DNA from: Capsicum annuum
Lineage: Eukaryota; Streptophyta; Magnoliopsida; Solanales; Solanaceae
Assembly (NCBI RefSeq): GCF_002878395.1
Contig: NC_061115.1
Coordinates: forward strand, 58,541,314 to 58,605,313
Reading direction: 5' to 3'
DNA: 64,000 nucleotides
The position numbers and the translations under genes were made by a program. The stretch's first letter is position 1. The number at the start of each line of letters is the position of its first letter. A model generated the notes under the pieces. The model did not search any database. It saw nothing but the letters and a program-made list of their open reading frames with translations, and had not been told where the DNA came from. Below, in pieces: positions 11,590 through 21,530 of this stretch.

Positions 11590-12660
11590 TTACTCTGGCC
11601 AATGCACTAGATTCGATCTTGGAGAGTCCCGACACAATCTTGAGTCAAACTTTGCAGCCAAATGCAGATACAAGTTCATAATAGATATGCCTTCATAAGA
11701 TATCAGTGCTAAAATTGACATTGGAATGCCCGTTGTATAGGCTCCAAAAGAAGTGCAAATGGGGCCAGATGTTGCACAAACCGGTGAAGTTGTTGCAGAG
11801 CTCAGAGAATCGTCTAGGTGATTTAGGCCATCTGTATGGCTGTAGGATTATGTCACCACCATCAAGCATAGCAAAAGTTGTCCATATCCAATGTCCAATT
11901 ATGTCTTCTATTAAAGGTTATTTACTGGTTTCTGGGCTTGTGTAGGGGCCTTCCCTGCACATATTGAGCCCAAAACATTTCAAGAAGCTGCTCAAGACGG
12001 TACGTAGATAGATGATTCAAAGCAAGAAATCGATGCACTTGAGAATAACAAGACCTGGGAAATGGGAAATAGTAACTCTGCCAGTAGGAATGTTGCAGAT
12101 AGGAGCTAAATGGGTTTACGAAATCAAATATAAGACCAATGGTGATGTGGACAGAAGCAAGGCAAGGTTATCAATAAGAACAATTGGACTATGATGGGAC
12201 ATTTTCTCAGGTGTCCAAGATGGCCACTAGCAGGATTGCTATCAGTTTAGCAGCCTCAAGAAATTGACCTTTGTTTCATATGGATGTGAATAATGCTTTT
12301 CATGAGAGAGATATTTATAAATTAGGTCTATATGGATTTGCCTCAAGGTTTCTGTAGTCTATGGAATAGAAGTGTGTTGTTTAAATCTCTTTATGGATTA
12401 AAGCAAGCATCTAGACAATGGTACATCAAGCTTACAAGTGCATTACTGAATGATACTCATAAAGTGCTCATGATCATTCATTGTTCTTGAGGAGAAGGGA
12501 GCGAACATAATCATAATCCTAGTCTTTGTGGATAATTTACTTATCAGTAGAATCACATGGAACTAATGGAAGAGCAGAACACACCTTTCATAGTTGGTTT
12601 GAGGTCAAGGACCTGGGAGAATTGTTTGAGATCAATATAGGGAGTCCCACTTAATTGAAG
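11590..12660 (+). pseudogene. Copia reverse transcriptase remnant
   Basis: Recognisable in changing frames: KTWEI...IGAKWVYEIKYKTNGDVDRSKARL (about 12045-12175), MDVNNAFHE (about 12280), [14 protein letters not shown] (about 12390), IIILVFVDNLLI (about 12505; the usual VYVDD catalytic motif reads FVDN) and FEVKDLGEL (about 12600). Many frameshifts and stops are present. The region continues the Copia pol after the LINE. Confidence 0.8.
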
Positions 12661-12799
12661 GAAGTATGCTTTAGAATTCATTCGGACACAGGGCTGAGTG
12701 GTGCTTAGCATGCTATTACACCTTTGGGGCTAATTATAATCTTACTACTTGGATTATGACAAGTATACCGGAAAAAATGAAGACACAGGACTAAAAGAA

Positions 12800-13458
12800 A
12801 ATATTTCACCGTTTATCAAAAGATGATGTGAAAGCTGTTGTCTTTGACAATTACCAGGCCTGACATAAGCTTTGCAGTGCAAGTGTCCAAGCATCACACT
12901 TGGGAGCAGCAATGAGGATAATCAGATATAACAAAAGTTCACCAGGTCAGGGAGTATTCTTCAAGAAAGAAATCACTAATCGGACTGACTGATGTGATTC
13001 AAATTGGTCAACTTGCCCCAACACAAGGTCAGTTACAAGCTATGTGATTAAATTGGGACTATCCTAGAAAAAGTCTAAAAACAACAAAGAACAGGAATTT
13101 AGCTGAAGCAGATTATAGAGGCATGGTTGTTGTTAATGCTGAGATTTCTTCGTTGGCAGGACTACTACAAGATTTAGATGCGAAATATTGACATCAGTGA
13201 AGTTTCACTGTGATAATAAAGCATCCATACGGATGGCATGCAATCCAGTATTCCATGAGAGAACAAAGCATATTGGGACATATTGTCACTTTGTGAGAGA
13301 AAAGGTTAATGAGGGTCTGATGGAACCACAACACCTGTCAACAAAGGAGCAGTTGGTAAACTTACTTACAGAAGGGTTAGAGTGGCACAAACATCAAAGT
13401 CTATTCACCCAGAGTGGAGCTTTGGATGTTTACCATTCTCCCAGTTTGAGGGGGAAGT
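12800..13458 (+). pseudogene. Copia RNase H remnant and end of pol
   Basis: Segments typical of Copia RNase H: AAMRIIRYNKSSPGQGVFF near 12905 and, in the frame 13188-13562, VKFHCDNKASIRMACNPVFHERTKHI, then HFVREKV, then EQLVNLLTEGL. A polypurine tract (TTTGAGGGGGAAG, 13445-13457) ends the internal region. A SINE follows exactly where the 3' LTR should start. Confidence 0.8.
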
Positions 13459-13591
13459 GTGTCCCATCTGTTCTAGCCTTGGTGGACAGAGTTACGCGGT
13501 ACCTGATGCTGGTGGGAGGTGGCAGGTATCCCGTGGAATTAGTCGAGGTGCGCGCAAGCTGACTTGGACACCACAGTTATCAAAAAAAAAA
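13459..13591 (+). mobile_element. 5'-truncated Solanaceae SINE at the polypurine tract/LTR junction
   Basis: The stretch from GTCCCATCTGTTCTAGCCTT through GGTACCTGATGCTGGTGGGA to GCGCGCAAGCTGACTTGGAC, ending ATCAAAAAAAAAA, reads as the 3' part of the Solanaceae SINE (SolS) type remembered from nightshade genomes. The A/B-box head is missing. It replaces the first bases of the Copia 3' LTR; four bases (AAGT) are shared on both sides. Confidence 0.7.
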
Positions 13592-13803
13592 GTTATGCAC
13601 TAAAAAGGGTAGATAACTATGCAAATTCTTATTGTTTTCTTTTCTGTTAGTAGCTCACGTGGGAGGTAAATATCTCCTCTTCCCTGTAACAGATTTAGTT
13701 GGATATTCACAGAGCAATCCACTTCTTCCTTCTCTCTTACCAGCTTCATCACTTTGCATGTCTCTGAATTTTATTGCGATCTAGTCATTTAGACTGAAAT
13801 CCA
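13592..13803 (+). repeat. Copia relic 3' LTR (5' end replaced by the SINE)
   Basis: Aligns with 9040-9275 from TTATGCA(C/T)TAAAAAGG onward and ends CA at 13803, with GGGGT shortly after. Clear sequence divergence from the 5' LTR indicates an old insertion. Confidence 0.75.
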
Positions 13804-14073
13804 TAAGGGGTAGGTTAGGAGGTTGTGATGTTGTATTGTGTTCATTCTCTATCCCATTTCTCCTTTTTCTGCATAATGAAGTGGCGCAGACGAAGAGATC
13901 TCAATAGTTTTGTCTAATTTGTAGTTCTCTGAGTTTTTCTTTACAAAGAAAAGGTAGTGTAACTTTTTGAAGGTTTTCAGAATTGGATCCGTAACAATGA
14001 TTTTAGTTTTCTTTCGGAATGTAAGAGGTTGAATTTGATCTTTCTACAGATATTATCCAACTGAAGTTGATGA
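13804..14073 (+). promoter_or_regulatory. Upstream flank of the F-box gene, probably 5' UTR/intron
   Basis: Pyrimidine-rich sequence ends in TCTTTCTACAG at 14048, a good splice acceptor, 25 bp before the ATG. Such F-box genes often carry a 5' UTR intron, so the leader exon may lie further upstream. No TATA box is evident here. Confidence 0.3.
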
Positions 14074-15560
14074 ATGGACACTGATTCAGGTAGAGATTTA
14101 ATAAGTGATTTGCCTCAAAGTATCATAGAAAGCATCCTCATAAAAGTTCCATTACTCGATGCTGTAAGGACAAGCATATTGTCAAGAAAATGGAGATACA
14201 AATGGGCAACCATTACACAACTTGTTTTTAATGACACATGTCTGATTCCTTGCAATGACAAATCAATTGTCAGTTGCAATCTGGTAAATTTCATTACCCG
14301 TTGCCTGTTTCTTCATGATGGACCGATTCACAAATTTGAGTTGAATACTTCCTACTCGCCAACTTCTCCTGATTTAGATCAATGGCTACTTTTCCTTTCT
14401 CGTAAAGATATCAAAGAGTTGATTATTGATATAGGAGAAGATGACTGGTTTAGAGCACCTTCTTGTGTGTTCTTTTGTCCTAAGTTGACTCATTTGGTGC
14501 TTGTTCGATGTGAATTAAACCCACCTCCAAATTTCAAAGGATTCTTGTATTTGAAGCACCTTAGTCTCCAACAAGTTATTATTCCTCCACATGATATTGA
14601 AGTTCTGATCTCAAGTTGCCCTCTTCTTGAGAGCTTGACATTGTCATATTTTGACAGTTTGGAGCTTACTATTCGAGCTCCAAATCTCAAATATTTGAAT
14701 TTGGAAGGTGAATTTAAGGATATACGCCTTGAGAATACTCCATGTCTGGTCGGTATTTCAGTTGCTATGTATATGACTGATGATATAGCTGAGCACTTTG
14801 AACAAAGCTCAGGTTGCAATTTTGACAAGTTTCTTGGTGGGGTTCCTTGCCTTGAGAGGCTAATTGGCCATATTTACTTCACTAAGGTAAGGTTTCTTCT
14901 TATTTCCAATAGTGGAAGCATAAAATACTTTTCGTGCATCACTTTTCCCGGAAAAGTTTTATCTATAGGTTGAATATGTGATGTCTTACCCTCCTCCTCC
15001 TTTCTTTGTTCAGTATTTGAGTATAGGTAATGAACAAGGAAGCTTTCCCGTTATATATCAAAATCTGAAGTTCATTGAACTGTACCAAGTTAGTTTTGAA
15101 GACATGAAAGAGTTACTTGTTGTGCTTCGCATGATTGTGAGCTCCCCGAATCTAGAAGAGCTTCAAATATCAGTAAGTATATTAGTCAAAAAGCTTGATT
15201 TCTTATTCTAAACAATATGGATTTTCACAAAATGGTCCTGTTTATGCACCTTGTCTTTGTCAGAGTTCCTCAATTACAACCACCGCTGATATTTATGATC
15301 TGGATTTTTGGGAGAAAGACTGGCCTGCTGACTGCACATTTAGTAAACTGAAGATTGTGCACATGACTGATTTCTCTGGACTGCCGCATGAAATTGCATT
15401 TATCAAATTCTTACTTGGACATTCCCCTGTTCTTGAACAAATGATTGTTGCTCCTACTATATATGTCACGGATAAAGTGGTGAAAATGTTGATCGATTTG
15501 TTAACTTTTCGACGTGCTTCTCCTCTAGCTACAGTTAAATTTGTTCAAGAGCCATTGTAG
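14074..15560 (+). CDS. F-box/FBD/LRR-type protein, three exons, intact
   Basis: Exons 14074-14886 (271 codons), 15014-15172 (53) and 15264-15560 (98 plus stop) join in phase 0 to give 422 residues. Both introns (127 and 91 bp) start GT and end AG: AAG/GTAAGG...TTCAG, and TCA/GTAAGT...GTCAG. Residues about 8-47 are an F-box (LISDLPQSIIESILIKVPLL, then SILSRKWRYKW), which would bind SKP1 in an SCF ubiquitin ligase. The middle has LRR-like segments (LLESLTLS, APNLKYLNLEG). The end resembles an FBD domain (FSKLKIVHMTDFSG, then FLLGHSPVLEQMIV). Length and layout match the plant At1g13570-like F-box family. The substrate is unknown. It is the only intact gene in the window, lying between a Copia relic and a Helitron. 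Confidence 0.92.
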
Positions 15561-15738
15561 GATGCAGCTCATTCATGTATTAGATTTATGTTGTTTCCTC
15601 TTTGTTGCTCTATTCCTTAATTTTGCCAGTATTAAAAAAGAAAATTCATCTGGAATTTCTTTACCAGAAACAGTAACATAACATTTTCAGTTCACAACAT
15701 TTTACTCTATTGATATCCGATCTTTTGATTTTTTAAAA
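15561..15738 (+). other. 3' flank/UTR of the F-box gene
   Basis: 178 bp between the stop codon and the Helitron border; T-rich with AATTTTGCCAGTATTAAAAAAG-like sequence, consistent with a 3' UTR. No canonical AATAAA is seen close to the stop. Confidence 0.4.
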
Positions 15739-16873
15739 ACTAGTTTAGGTGTACGCGCCTCCCGCGTGTACCTCATTTTATTGAGTTCAAACGTTACACT
15801 AAATAGGATATTTGTTTAAATAATAAAGATGAATACAATAATTAAATTCAACATCTTTTGGAGAATTTATTTAATTAAACCTAATCTTTACAAAAAAAAA
15901 AAAAAACTCAAAGCCGATCGACATTCATTTACCATCTGTAAATTGTAACAAAACAATACGATGATAGAGATTTCAAAATAATATAATTAAATTTAACCTT
16001 TAGAGATATCAAAATAATATAACTAAACTTTATCTTTACATTAAAAAACTTTTCAAAACAGAGATATAAAAATAATACAATTAAACTTAATCTTTATTTA
16101 AATTGTTTTTTCAAAGCCGACTGATATTCATCTACCGCCTGTAAATTCATCTACGACCTGTAAACTACAACAAAATAATATAATAGTGATCACAAAACTT
16201 TAGTTTTGATGAAAATAATTTTTGTTCGAGCGAAAGTTTTGACACGAAAGAATGACTTGAATGAAAACAAAGAAGATATATATATACACACATGATGAAT
16301 TCTATTATATTGACAAAAATAGTGAAGAAGTTGAGGGTTAGAAAATTAAGCACCCATCAATCTAGACAGGCAACTGAATCAAGTTAGATGAGCATCAATC
16401 ATATTTTTTCAATAGGTAAATCAGTTCTTCTCTAGTTTAACGTGCATCTCAATATTTATAGAAGTATTTTCTTAATAGAGTCCTATTTTAGGAGTATTTT
16501 TCTAATTAATCAGTACAAAAGAAAATATAAACTATTTCTCCTTTCATATATTTTAGGAGTCTAGTTAATATAATAAAAATAATTAAATAATAAATTGAAG
16601 AAAATAGTGAAAAGTTGTTGTCTGGTGACCAGGAGGTCACGGGTTCAAGCTTGGAAACAACCTCCAGCAGAAATGCAAGGTAAGGTTGCATACGATACAC
16701 CCTTGTGGTAGGACCCTTCCCCGAACATATCGCATAGCGGTAGGTTTAGTGCACCGAGGTGCTCTTTTTTTTTTTTAGTGAAAAGACAGTTTTATCTAGA
16801 GGAGAGTCTTTTAATGAAGGACAAAGTTCAAATCACTTTTTTAAGGGCATTTACACTTTTAATATATTATAGA
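15739..16873 (-). mobile_element. Non-autonomous Helitron with both termini
   Basis: Read on the minus strand it begins TCTATAATATATTAAAAG at 16873, a typical plant Helitron 5' end. It ends with the imperfect GC-rich hairpin GGTACACGCG/CGCGTACACC followed by TAAACTAGT at 15739, i.e. a CTRRT terminus. The flanking bases on that strand are A (16874) and T (15738), the expected AT insertion site without duplication. There is no Rep/helicase ORF. Length is 1,135 bp, or about 964 without the SINE and its duplication. Confidence 0.85.
16615..16775 (+). mobile_element. SINE inserted in the Helitron, with perfect target duplication
   Basis: 161 bp with a B-box-like GGTCACGGGTTCAAGC, then AATGCAAGGTAAGGTTGC and GTGCACCGAGGTGCTC, ending in a T run, as in Solanaceae TS/SolS SINEs. 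The 10-bp sequence TAGTGAAAAG flanks it at 16605-16614 and 16776-16785. The left end starts directly at TTGTTGTCTGG; the A box is weak. Confidence 0.9.
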
Positions 16874-17393
16874 TATAAATTATATATGTACATTTAGGGG
16901 CGGACCTATGTAGGATTTTGGGGTGTTCCGGTACCCATTAAATTCGATGCGGAATAGGTATAATTATATTGAAAATATAGAAAAATAGGTATAAAATATA
17001 TAAAAGCACCCATTATAACAAAAAATTGATTGGGTGTATTGACATTTAGGTTAATCTGAAGGTGCTTCATTGGAAGGGGAGGCCATAGGATCGAACCTAT
17101 TGAGGTGATTTGTGTATTCGATATATAGGAACAAATGAAAGGATGGAAGGGCTGATATTTTAACATGGAACCATTTGGCATTCCTGGTGGTGAAAGAAAA
17201 TGCTTATATACAACTAGGAATATGGTGATTATATTGCAGTGGATTATAATTTGCTGGATTGCTTTTATTTGTTACTATTAGATATTACTATTAGATATTT
17301 AGCTCATCATACCAGAAACTCAATCTAAGAAAGTGCAAAACGTGTGTTTGGTTTTAACTAACTAAAATTTGTTTACAGTCATATCATTGGGGG
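16874..17393. mobile_element. Intergenic stretch with a MITE-like relic (about 16897-17115)
   Basis: AGGGGCGGACCTATGTAGG near 16897 and GAGGCCATAGGATCGAACC near 17080 resemble the ends of the common GGGGCGGATC-type Solanaceae MITEs, but a clean right terminus and target duplication are not found. 17120-17390 holds nothing recognisable. Confidence 0.4.
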
Positions 17394-17584
17394 TCATCAG
17401 TTTCATTAATTTAAAATACATCATTTTCACCTCAAACTATACAAGAAAAGTCTAAGACACACCTAAACTATACAAGAAAATGCTTTACACCCTATAAAGC
17501 ATTATACTACTTGCACGTGGTGTGGTTTATTACACGCGCCTTCCACGTCAGTGCCACGTCAGCTAATGCAGTTATAGACTTACA

Positions 17585-18059
17585 CCTCACTAACCACAAC
17601 CTCTCCAAATTCTTTGCCTCAGCTACTGCAACAACACCTACATCCTTCAACTCAGTAGCATTTGACAAATCAATCTCAACCAAATTCCCACAATTCATAG
17701 CTAAATTAGACAATTCCACATGGGTAAAAAAATTAGACTTTGAAAGATTAATTGATTTCAACATTTCTTTACATAAACTAGCTATAACTGTTAGTGTTCC
17801 ATCTGTAATTCTTGGACAAAGGGAAAGATCAAGATTGATAATTTGCGGGTATCTGTTAAGAATCTTTGTTAAGTGTTCTAGCCTGAAGGGTTTCAAGGTT
17901 TTCCTATGGTGGGATTCAAAAGCTAAAAATGATTAGTGAGAACGACTTTTTGTCAAATGGGTTGTCCCTAAGACAATCAAGAATTGAAAAGACAATTTCT
18001 TCAGATAGAAAATCGAATGGGTTGTAATTGGATTGTGAAATTTGCTTTTGCTTCTTCAT
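17585..18059 (-). pseudogene. 5' fragment of an F-box/LRR (FBL3-like) gene
   Basis: From the ATG at 18059 the minus strand encodes NPFDFLSEEIVFSILDCL, then NPFDKKSFSL (an F-box). After a frameshift near 17925 it continues ESHHRKTLKPFRLEHL, NLDLSLCPRITDGTL, CGNLVEIDLSNATELKD and NLERLWLVRCKSIT, the start of the leucine-rich repeats. This follows plant F-box/LRR-repeat protein 3. Homology stops at about 17585, where TGACGTGGC-type transposon sequence takes over; the remaining roughly three quarters of the protein is absent. A frameshift and loss of the LRR array make it non-functional. It is not related to the intact F-box gene at 14074 beyond the F-box. Confidence 0.85.
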
Positions 18060-18410
18060 TGTTTTCCAAGATTGGTCCTTTATGGTTCCTGCAAGCTAAA
18101 TTGTGAGTTAGATTTGGATAAAAAAAAATTTAGGTGGAAATTTTTAGAGGAAGATTGGGCGGTGGAGATGTAATATTGTAGTGTTCATGTGAATTTGATG
18201 ATATAAAGAAGTTTAGGGAAATTAAGAAGCAACAGTTTAACAGAAAAATACTGGCCTGGTTGAGAACAAACTGAGTGAGGAAGAAGATGAGAAGAATATT
18301 TCAATTACTTTATTGTCCTTGATGGTTTTGAGAGAAACAGTTATTCCATAATCCAATTCGTCGAAGGGAAAATAACAAATTCAATTTGAATTTTGGTGAG
18401 TCTGTTTAAG

Positions 18411-18828
18411 CTTAGTTCGAAATTAATGATTCGAATTTTGTTTCGAGATTTTGAAATCAGTGAAATTGACATCAATTTGGTGGGGTTGGAGTTTGGGGGA
18501 GGGGGATGATGAAGAAGATAGTTGGTTGGGGTGAGGTTGGTGTTGGGGGTGGGGGTAATGAAGAAGATGATGGTTTGGGGGTGGGGGTGATGAAGAAAAT
18601 GATGGTTGGGGGGGGGGGGGGGAGATGGATGCTAGGGGTTGGGTAGAGGAGTATTTTATTTTTTTTTTTTTTATATTAATTTTTAATGTAGATGCATTTT
18701 TTTATTTAATTAATTATGTATTTTTCACGTCAGATCTAGGGGGTAAAAAGTATTAATTTTTTATAGTTTAGATGTATAATAGGTCACTTAGATAGTTTAA
18801 GTGTGACTTAAACTTTTCTTATATAGTT
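18411..18828 (+). repeat. Left copy of the sequence flanking the N gap
   Basis: 418 bp nearly identical to 18929-19351. It starts CTTAGTTCGAAATTAATG and ends TTCTTATATAGTT exactly at the gap. It differs mainly in homopolymers: a G run around 18608-18623 and a T run around 18658-18672. Confidence 0.9.
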
Positions 18829-18928
18829 NNNNNNNNNNNNNNNNNNNNNNNNNNNNNNNNNNNNNNNNNNNNNNNNNNNNNNNNNNNNNNNNNNNNNNNN
18901 NNNNNNNNNNNNNNNNNNNNNNNNNNNN
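18829..18928. other. Assembly gap (100 N)
   Basis: Exactly 100 N, the conventional size for a gap of unknown length. The flanks are the same sequence (18411-18828 and 18929-19351), so the two contigs probably overlap and the true gap length is negative. Confidence 0.95.
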
Positions 18929-19351
18929 CTTAGTTCGAAATTAATGATTCGAATTTTGTTTCGAGATTTTGAAATCAGTGAAATTGACATCAATTTGGTG
19001 GGGTTGGAGTTTGGGGGAGGGGGATGATGAAGAAGATAGTTGGTTGGGGTGAGGTTGGTGTTGGGGGTGGGGGTAATGAAGAAGATGATGGTTTGGGGGT
19101 GGGGGTGATGAAGAAAATGATGGTTTGGGGGTGGGGGTGGGGAGATGGATGCTAGGGGTTGGGTAGAGGAATATTTTATTTATTTTTATTTTTTTATATT
19201 AATTTTTAATGTAGATGCATTTTTTTATTTAATTAATTATGTATTTTTCACGTCAGATCTAGGGGGTAAAAAGTATTAATTTTTTATAGTTTAGATGTAT
19301 AATAGGTCACTTAGATAGTTTAAGTGTGACTTAAACTTTCCTTATATAGTT
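18929..19351 (+). repeat. Right copy of the sequence flanking the N gap
   Basis: Starts at the first base after the gap with the same CTTAGTTCGAAATTAATG and runs to TATATAGTT at 19351, then continues into unique sequence. It contains G-rich and GATGAAGAAGA-type low-complexity sequence. Confidence 0.9.
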
Positions 19352-19365
19352 TGGGAGGGGGGGGG

Positions 19366-19613
19366 GGAGGATGCCTTTTCCCAATTAAATTATGCATGAA
19401 TTATCATACAGATTGTTATAGTAGACCATCGCATACAGGTCCAACATGATAGTGTTCGATCAAACAAAATGAGTCCAAAAAACAACTTTTTTCATCCAAA
19501 ATTATAAATGAGCACATAAAAATTGAAAATTTTCAAACGGAACAAGGTGGACGAAGGTTAACGACATTAGCTAATGATAAAGAGTTTTTGTGTGTGGGTG
19601 GGTGGGTGGGGGG
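19366..19613. other. Short unassigned spacer
   Basis: About 250 bp between two inverted-repeat elements. It ends in a GT/GGGTGGGT low-complexity run (19588-19613). No gene or known repeat is seen. Confidence 0.4.
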
Positions 19614-19664
19614 TAGACTGTTTTACCTTACTAGGTAAAAAGAGTCTCTTTACCTTACAAAGTA

Positions 19665-19840
19665 ATTTCCTATTTCGCCTTATTTAATTTTTTCTTTTTA
19701 AAAACATCTATTTCATTTCTTTTTGTTCAAATTATTTTGAGTCTTTGTTCCTGATTCTCTATTGAAGGCAAAGTCAGAAGAAACTTAATAGAATTTTAAG
19801 TTTATTTCATAAAAAATTTTGCACTTTCAGGTATATTTTT
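19665..19840 (+). repeat. Direct repeat, left copy (flanks the inner element)
   Basis: TTCATTTCTTTTTGTTCAAA, then GTCTTTGTTCCTGATTCTCT and ATTGAAGGCAAAGTCA match 21383-21530 in the same orientation, one copy on each side of the inner element. Confidence 0.75.
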
Positions 19841-19844
19841 TTGC

Positions 19845-21382
19845 AAAATGGTTCAATGAACCCTTGTACTATGTTCGTTTTGTAATATGGATACTGCTAC
19901 TTACATGTTTGTCATCTGGACCCTTGAATCCATTAAAAAGCAACATTTTAAATCCTTTGATCGTAGACCGGACCTATGTGCCATTAAAATGGCTGACTAG
20001 GACAAAGTGCGTGCAGGCACGTGCCTAGGGTGCGAGTGGGGGTCAATTTTATATTAAAATAATTAAAAAATAAAAATAATATTAAAATTAAAAATAAAAA
20101 TAAATAGATCCTTTTTTCCCTCCATCTTTTTTAATTTAAAAATATTTTTAAAATTTTTTAAAAAAAATTTAAAAAGACCCCCTTTCCCCACCCCATAGCC
20201 CCCCCCCCCCACCCCCCTCCCCCCCGTCCAACCTCCCCCCCCCAGCCCCCTCCCCCGTCCAGCTACCCACACCCCACCCTTCACCCTCGTCCCCCCGTCC
20301 AGTCATGGTTGCCATGGCCATCACCATTAACTCCCCCACCCATATCCCTCAAGAATCTCTCTTCGTCTTCTTTTTTTTCATCATCATATATCCCCGAAGA
20401 GGGTCTTTTCTGTGGTTGATATTGTTGTTGTTGTTCATTGTCAAAAAATAATTGTATATATCCTTGAAAAAGGTCTTTGTTGTGGTTGATATTGTTGTTG
20501 TTGTTCATTATTAAAAAAAATGTATATATCCCTGAAGAGGGTGTTTGCTGTGGTTGATATTGTTGCTGTTGTTCATTGTCAAAAGAAAAAATTGTATATA
20601 TCCTTGAAGAGGGTCTTTGCTATGGTTGATATTGTTGTTGTTCATTGTAAACAAAAAAAATTGTATATATCCCTGAAGAGGGTCTTTGTTGTGATTGATA
20701 TTGTTATTGTTGCTTATTGTCAAAAAATAAATAAATTGTTGTTGTTTTACCTTTTTAATTTTTTTTATTCACTCTCTAAATTTAAATTTTTCATTTTGTT
20801 TAGGATTAGTTTGTAACTTTTACAAATTGTTAAAGATATTTAAATGAAAATTAAAAATTCATTATGTCTGTGTATGTGAATTTATAGTTAAAACTTTAAA
20901 TTAATTGGAGAGAAATTTCAATTATTTGAAATAAATTTGATGTTTAATTAAATTTATTGTGTTTATGTATTAGAATTTATAGTTGAAAATTTAAATTTAT
21001 AGTTGAAAATTTAAATTAAAAATTTATTATGTTTGTGTATTAGAATTTCTACAATCTATAAAAAGAATTTATTTAATTAAATTTATTTTAATATTTAATT
21101 TCTTATGTAGCATTTTAAAAATAACATAAAATCTAATGTAATACTTAAAAATGATGTGGCGGCTGATGTCGCAGCTGAGTGGGCATTAAATTTAATGTAA
21201 TACTCAAAAGTGACGTGGAAGCTGACGTGACAGCTGACGTGGGATGATTGTATTACACACACCGTCAGAGGGGTTTAAAATATTATTTTTTAATGGGTTC
21301 AAGGGTCCAGATGACAAACATGTAAGTATGAGCATCCACATTACAAAACGGACATAGTACAAGGGTCCATCGAACCATTTTT
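19845..21382. mobile_element. Inner inverted-repeat element with about 95-bp arms
   Basis: The left arm 19845-19940 (AAAATGGTTCAATGAACCCT ... CATGTTTGTCATCTGGACCC) is inverted at 21288-21382 with about 90% identity. TGACGTGG motifs repeat near the right arm (21150-21250). Long arms suggest a Mutator-like element, but no transposase and no clean 9-bp duplication are seen. The interior carries a C-rich run (20177-20300) and a minisatellite (20387-20730). Confidence 0.7.
20387..20730 (+). repeat. Minisatellite, unit about 65-75 bp, five copies
   Basis: Each unit contains TATATATCCCTGAAGAGGGT, then CTTTGCTGTGGTTGATATTG, then TTGTTGTTCATTGTCAAAA. Starts lie at about 20390, 20455, 20521, 20597 and 20668. 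Open frames on both strands here are products of the repeat, not genes. Confidence 0.85.
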
Positions 21383-21530
21383 CCTATTTTTTTTTTAAAA
21401 AACACCCATTTCATTTCTTCTTGTTCATATTATTTTCAGTCTTTGTTCTTGATTCTCTATTGAAGGCAAAGTCAAAAATAGAAAAGTCTATTATACCAAA
21501 AATCTTGCACTATAAGGTATATTTTAATCA
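21383..21530 (+). repeat. Direct repeat, right copy
   Basis: Partner of 19665-19840; same order of motifs up to GGTATATTTT. The remaining 21530-22440 is AT-rich with no recognisable gene. Confidence 0.7.

Larger units (their letters stand above)
17394..19365. mobile_element. Inverted-repeat DNA element carrying an F-box gene fragment (Pack-type)
   Basis: The left end (17430-17490: CCTCAAACTATACAAGAAAA, GTCTAAGACACACCTAAACT) is inverted at the right end (19270-19360: AGTTTAAGTGTGACTTAAAC, TTTCCTTATATAGTTTGGGA). ACGT-containing repeats (CCACGTCAG) lie just inside. Between them is a partial F-box/LRR gene on the minus strand. Arms of this length plus a captured gene piece suggest a Mutator-like (Pack-MULE) element, but a 9-bp target duplication was not identified, so superfamily is uncertain. 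The right part is present twice around the N gap. Confidence 0.6.

Noticed and set aside
14490..14828. Minus-strand 112-codon open frame
   Set aside because: It lies antisense within exon 1 of the intact F-box gene and has no recognisable motif.
16615..16775. tRNA gene suggested by the B-box-like GGTTCAAGC
   Set aside because: No cloverleaf can be built; the T-run tail and perfect 10-bp flanking duplication identify a SINE.
17511..17936. Plus-strand 141-codon open frame
   Set aside because: It is antisense to the F-box/LRR pseudogene; the minus strand carries the conserved motifs.
18808..18993. Open frame spanning the N gap
   Set aside because: More than half of its codons are N; it cannot be evaluated and bridges an assembly artefact.
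20281..20816. Open frames on both strands, Asn-rich or Val/Ile-rich
   Set aside because: They follow the 65-75-bp minisatellite; simultaneous openness on opposite strands is a repeat effect.
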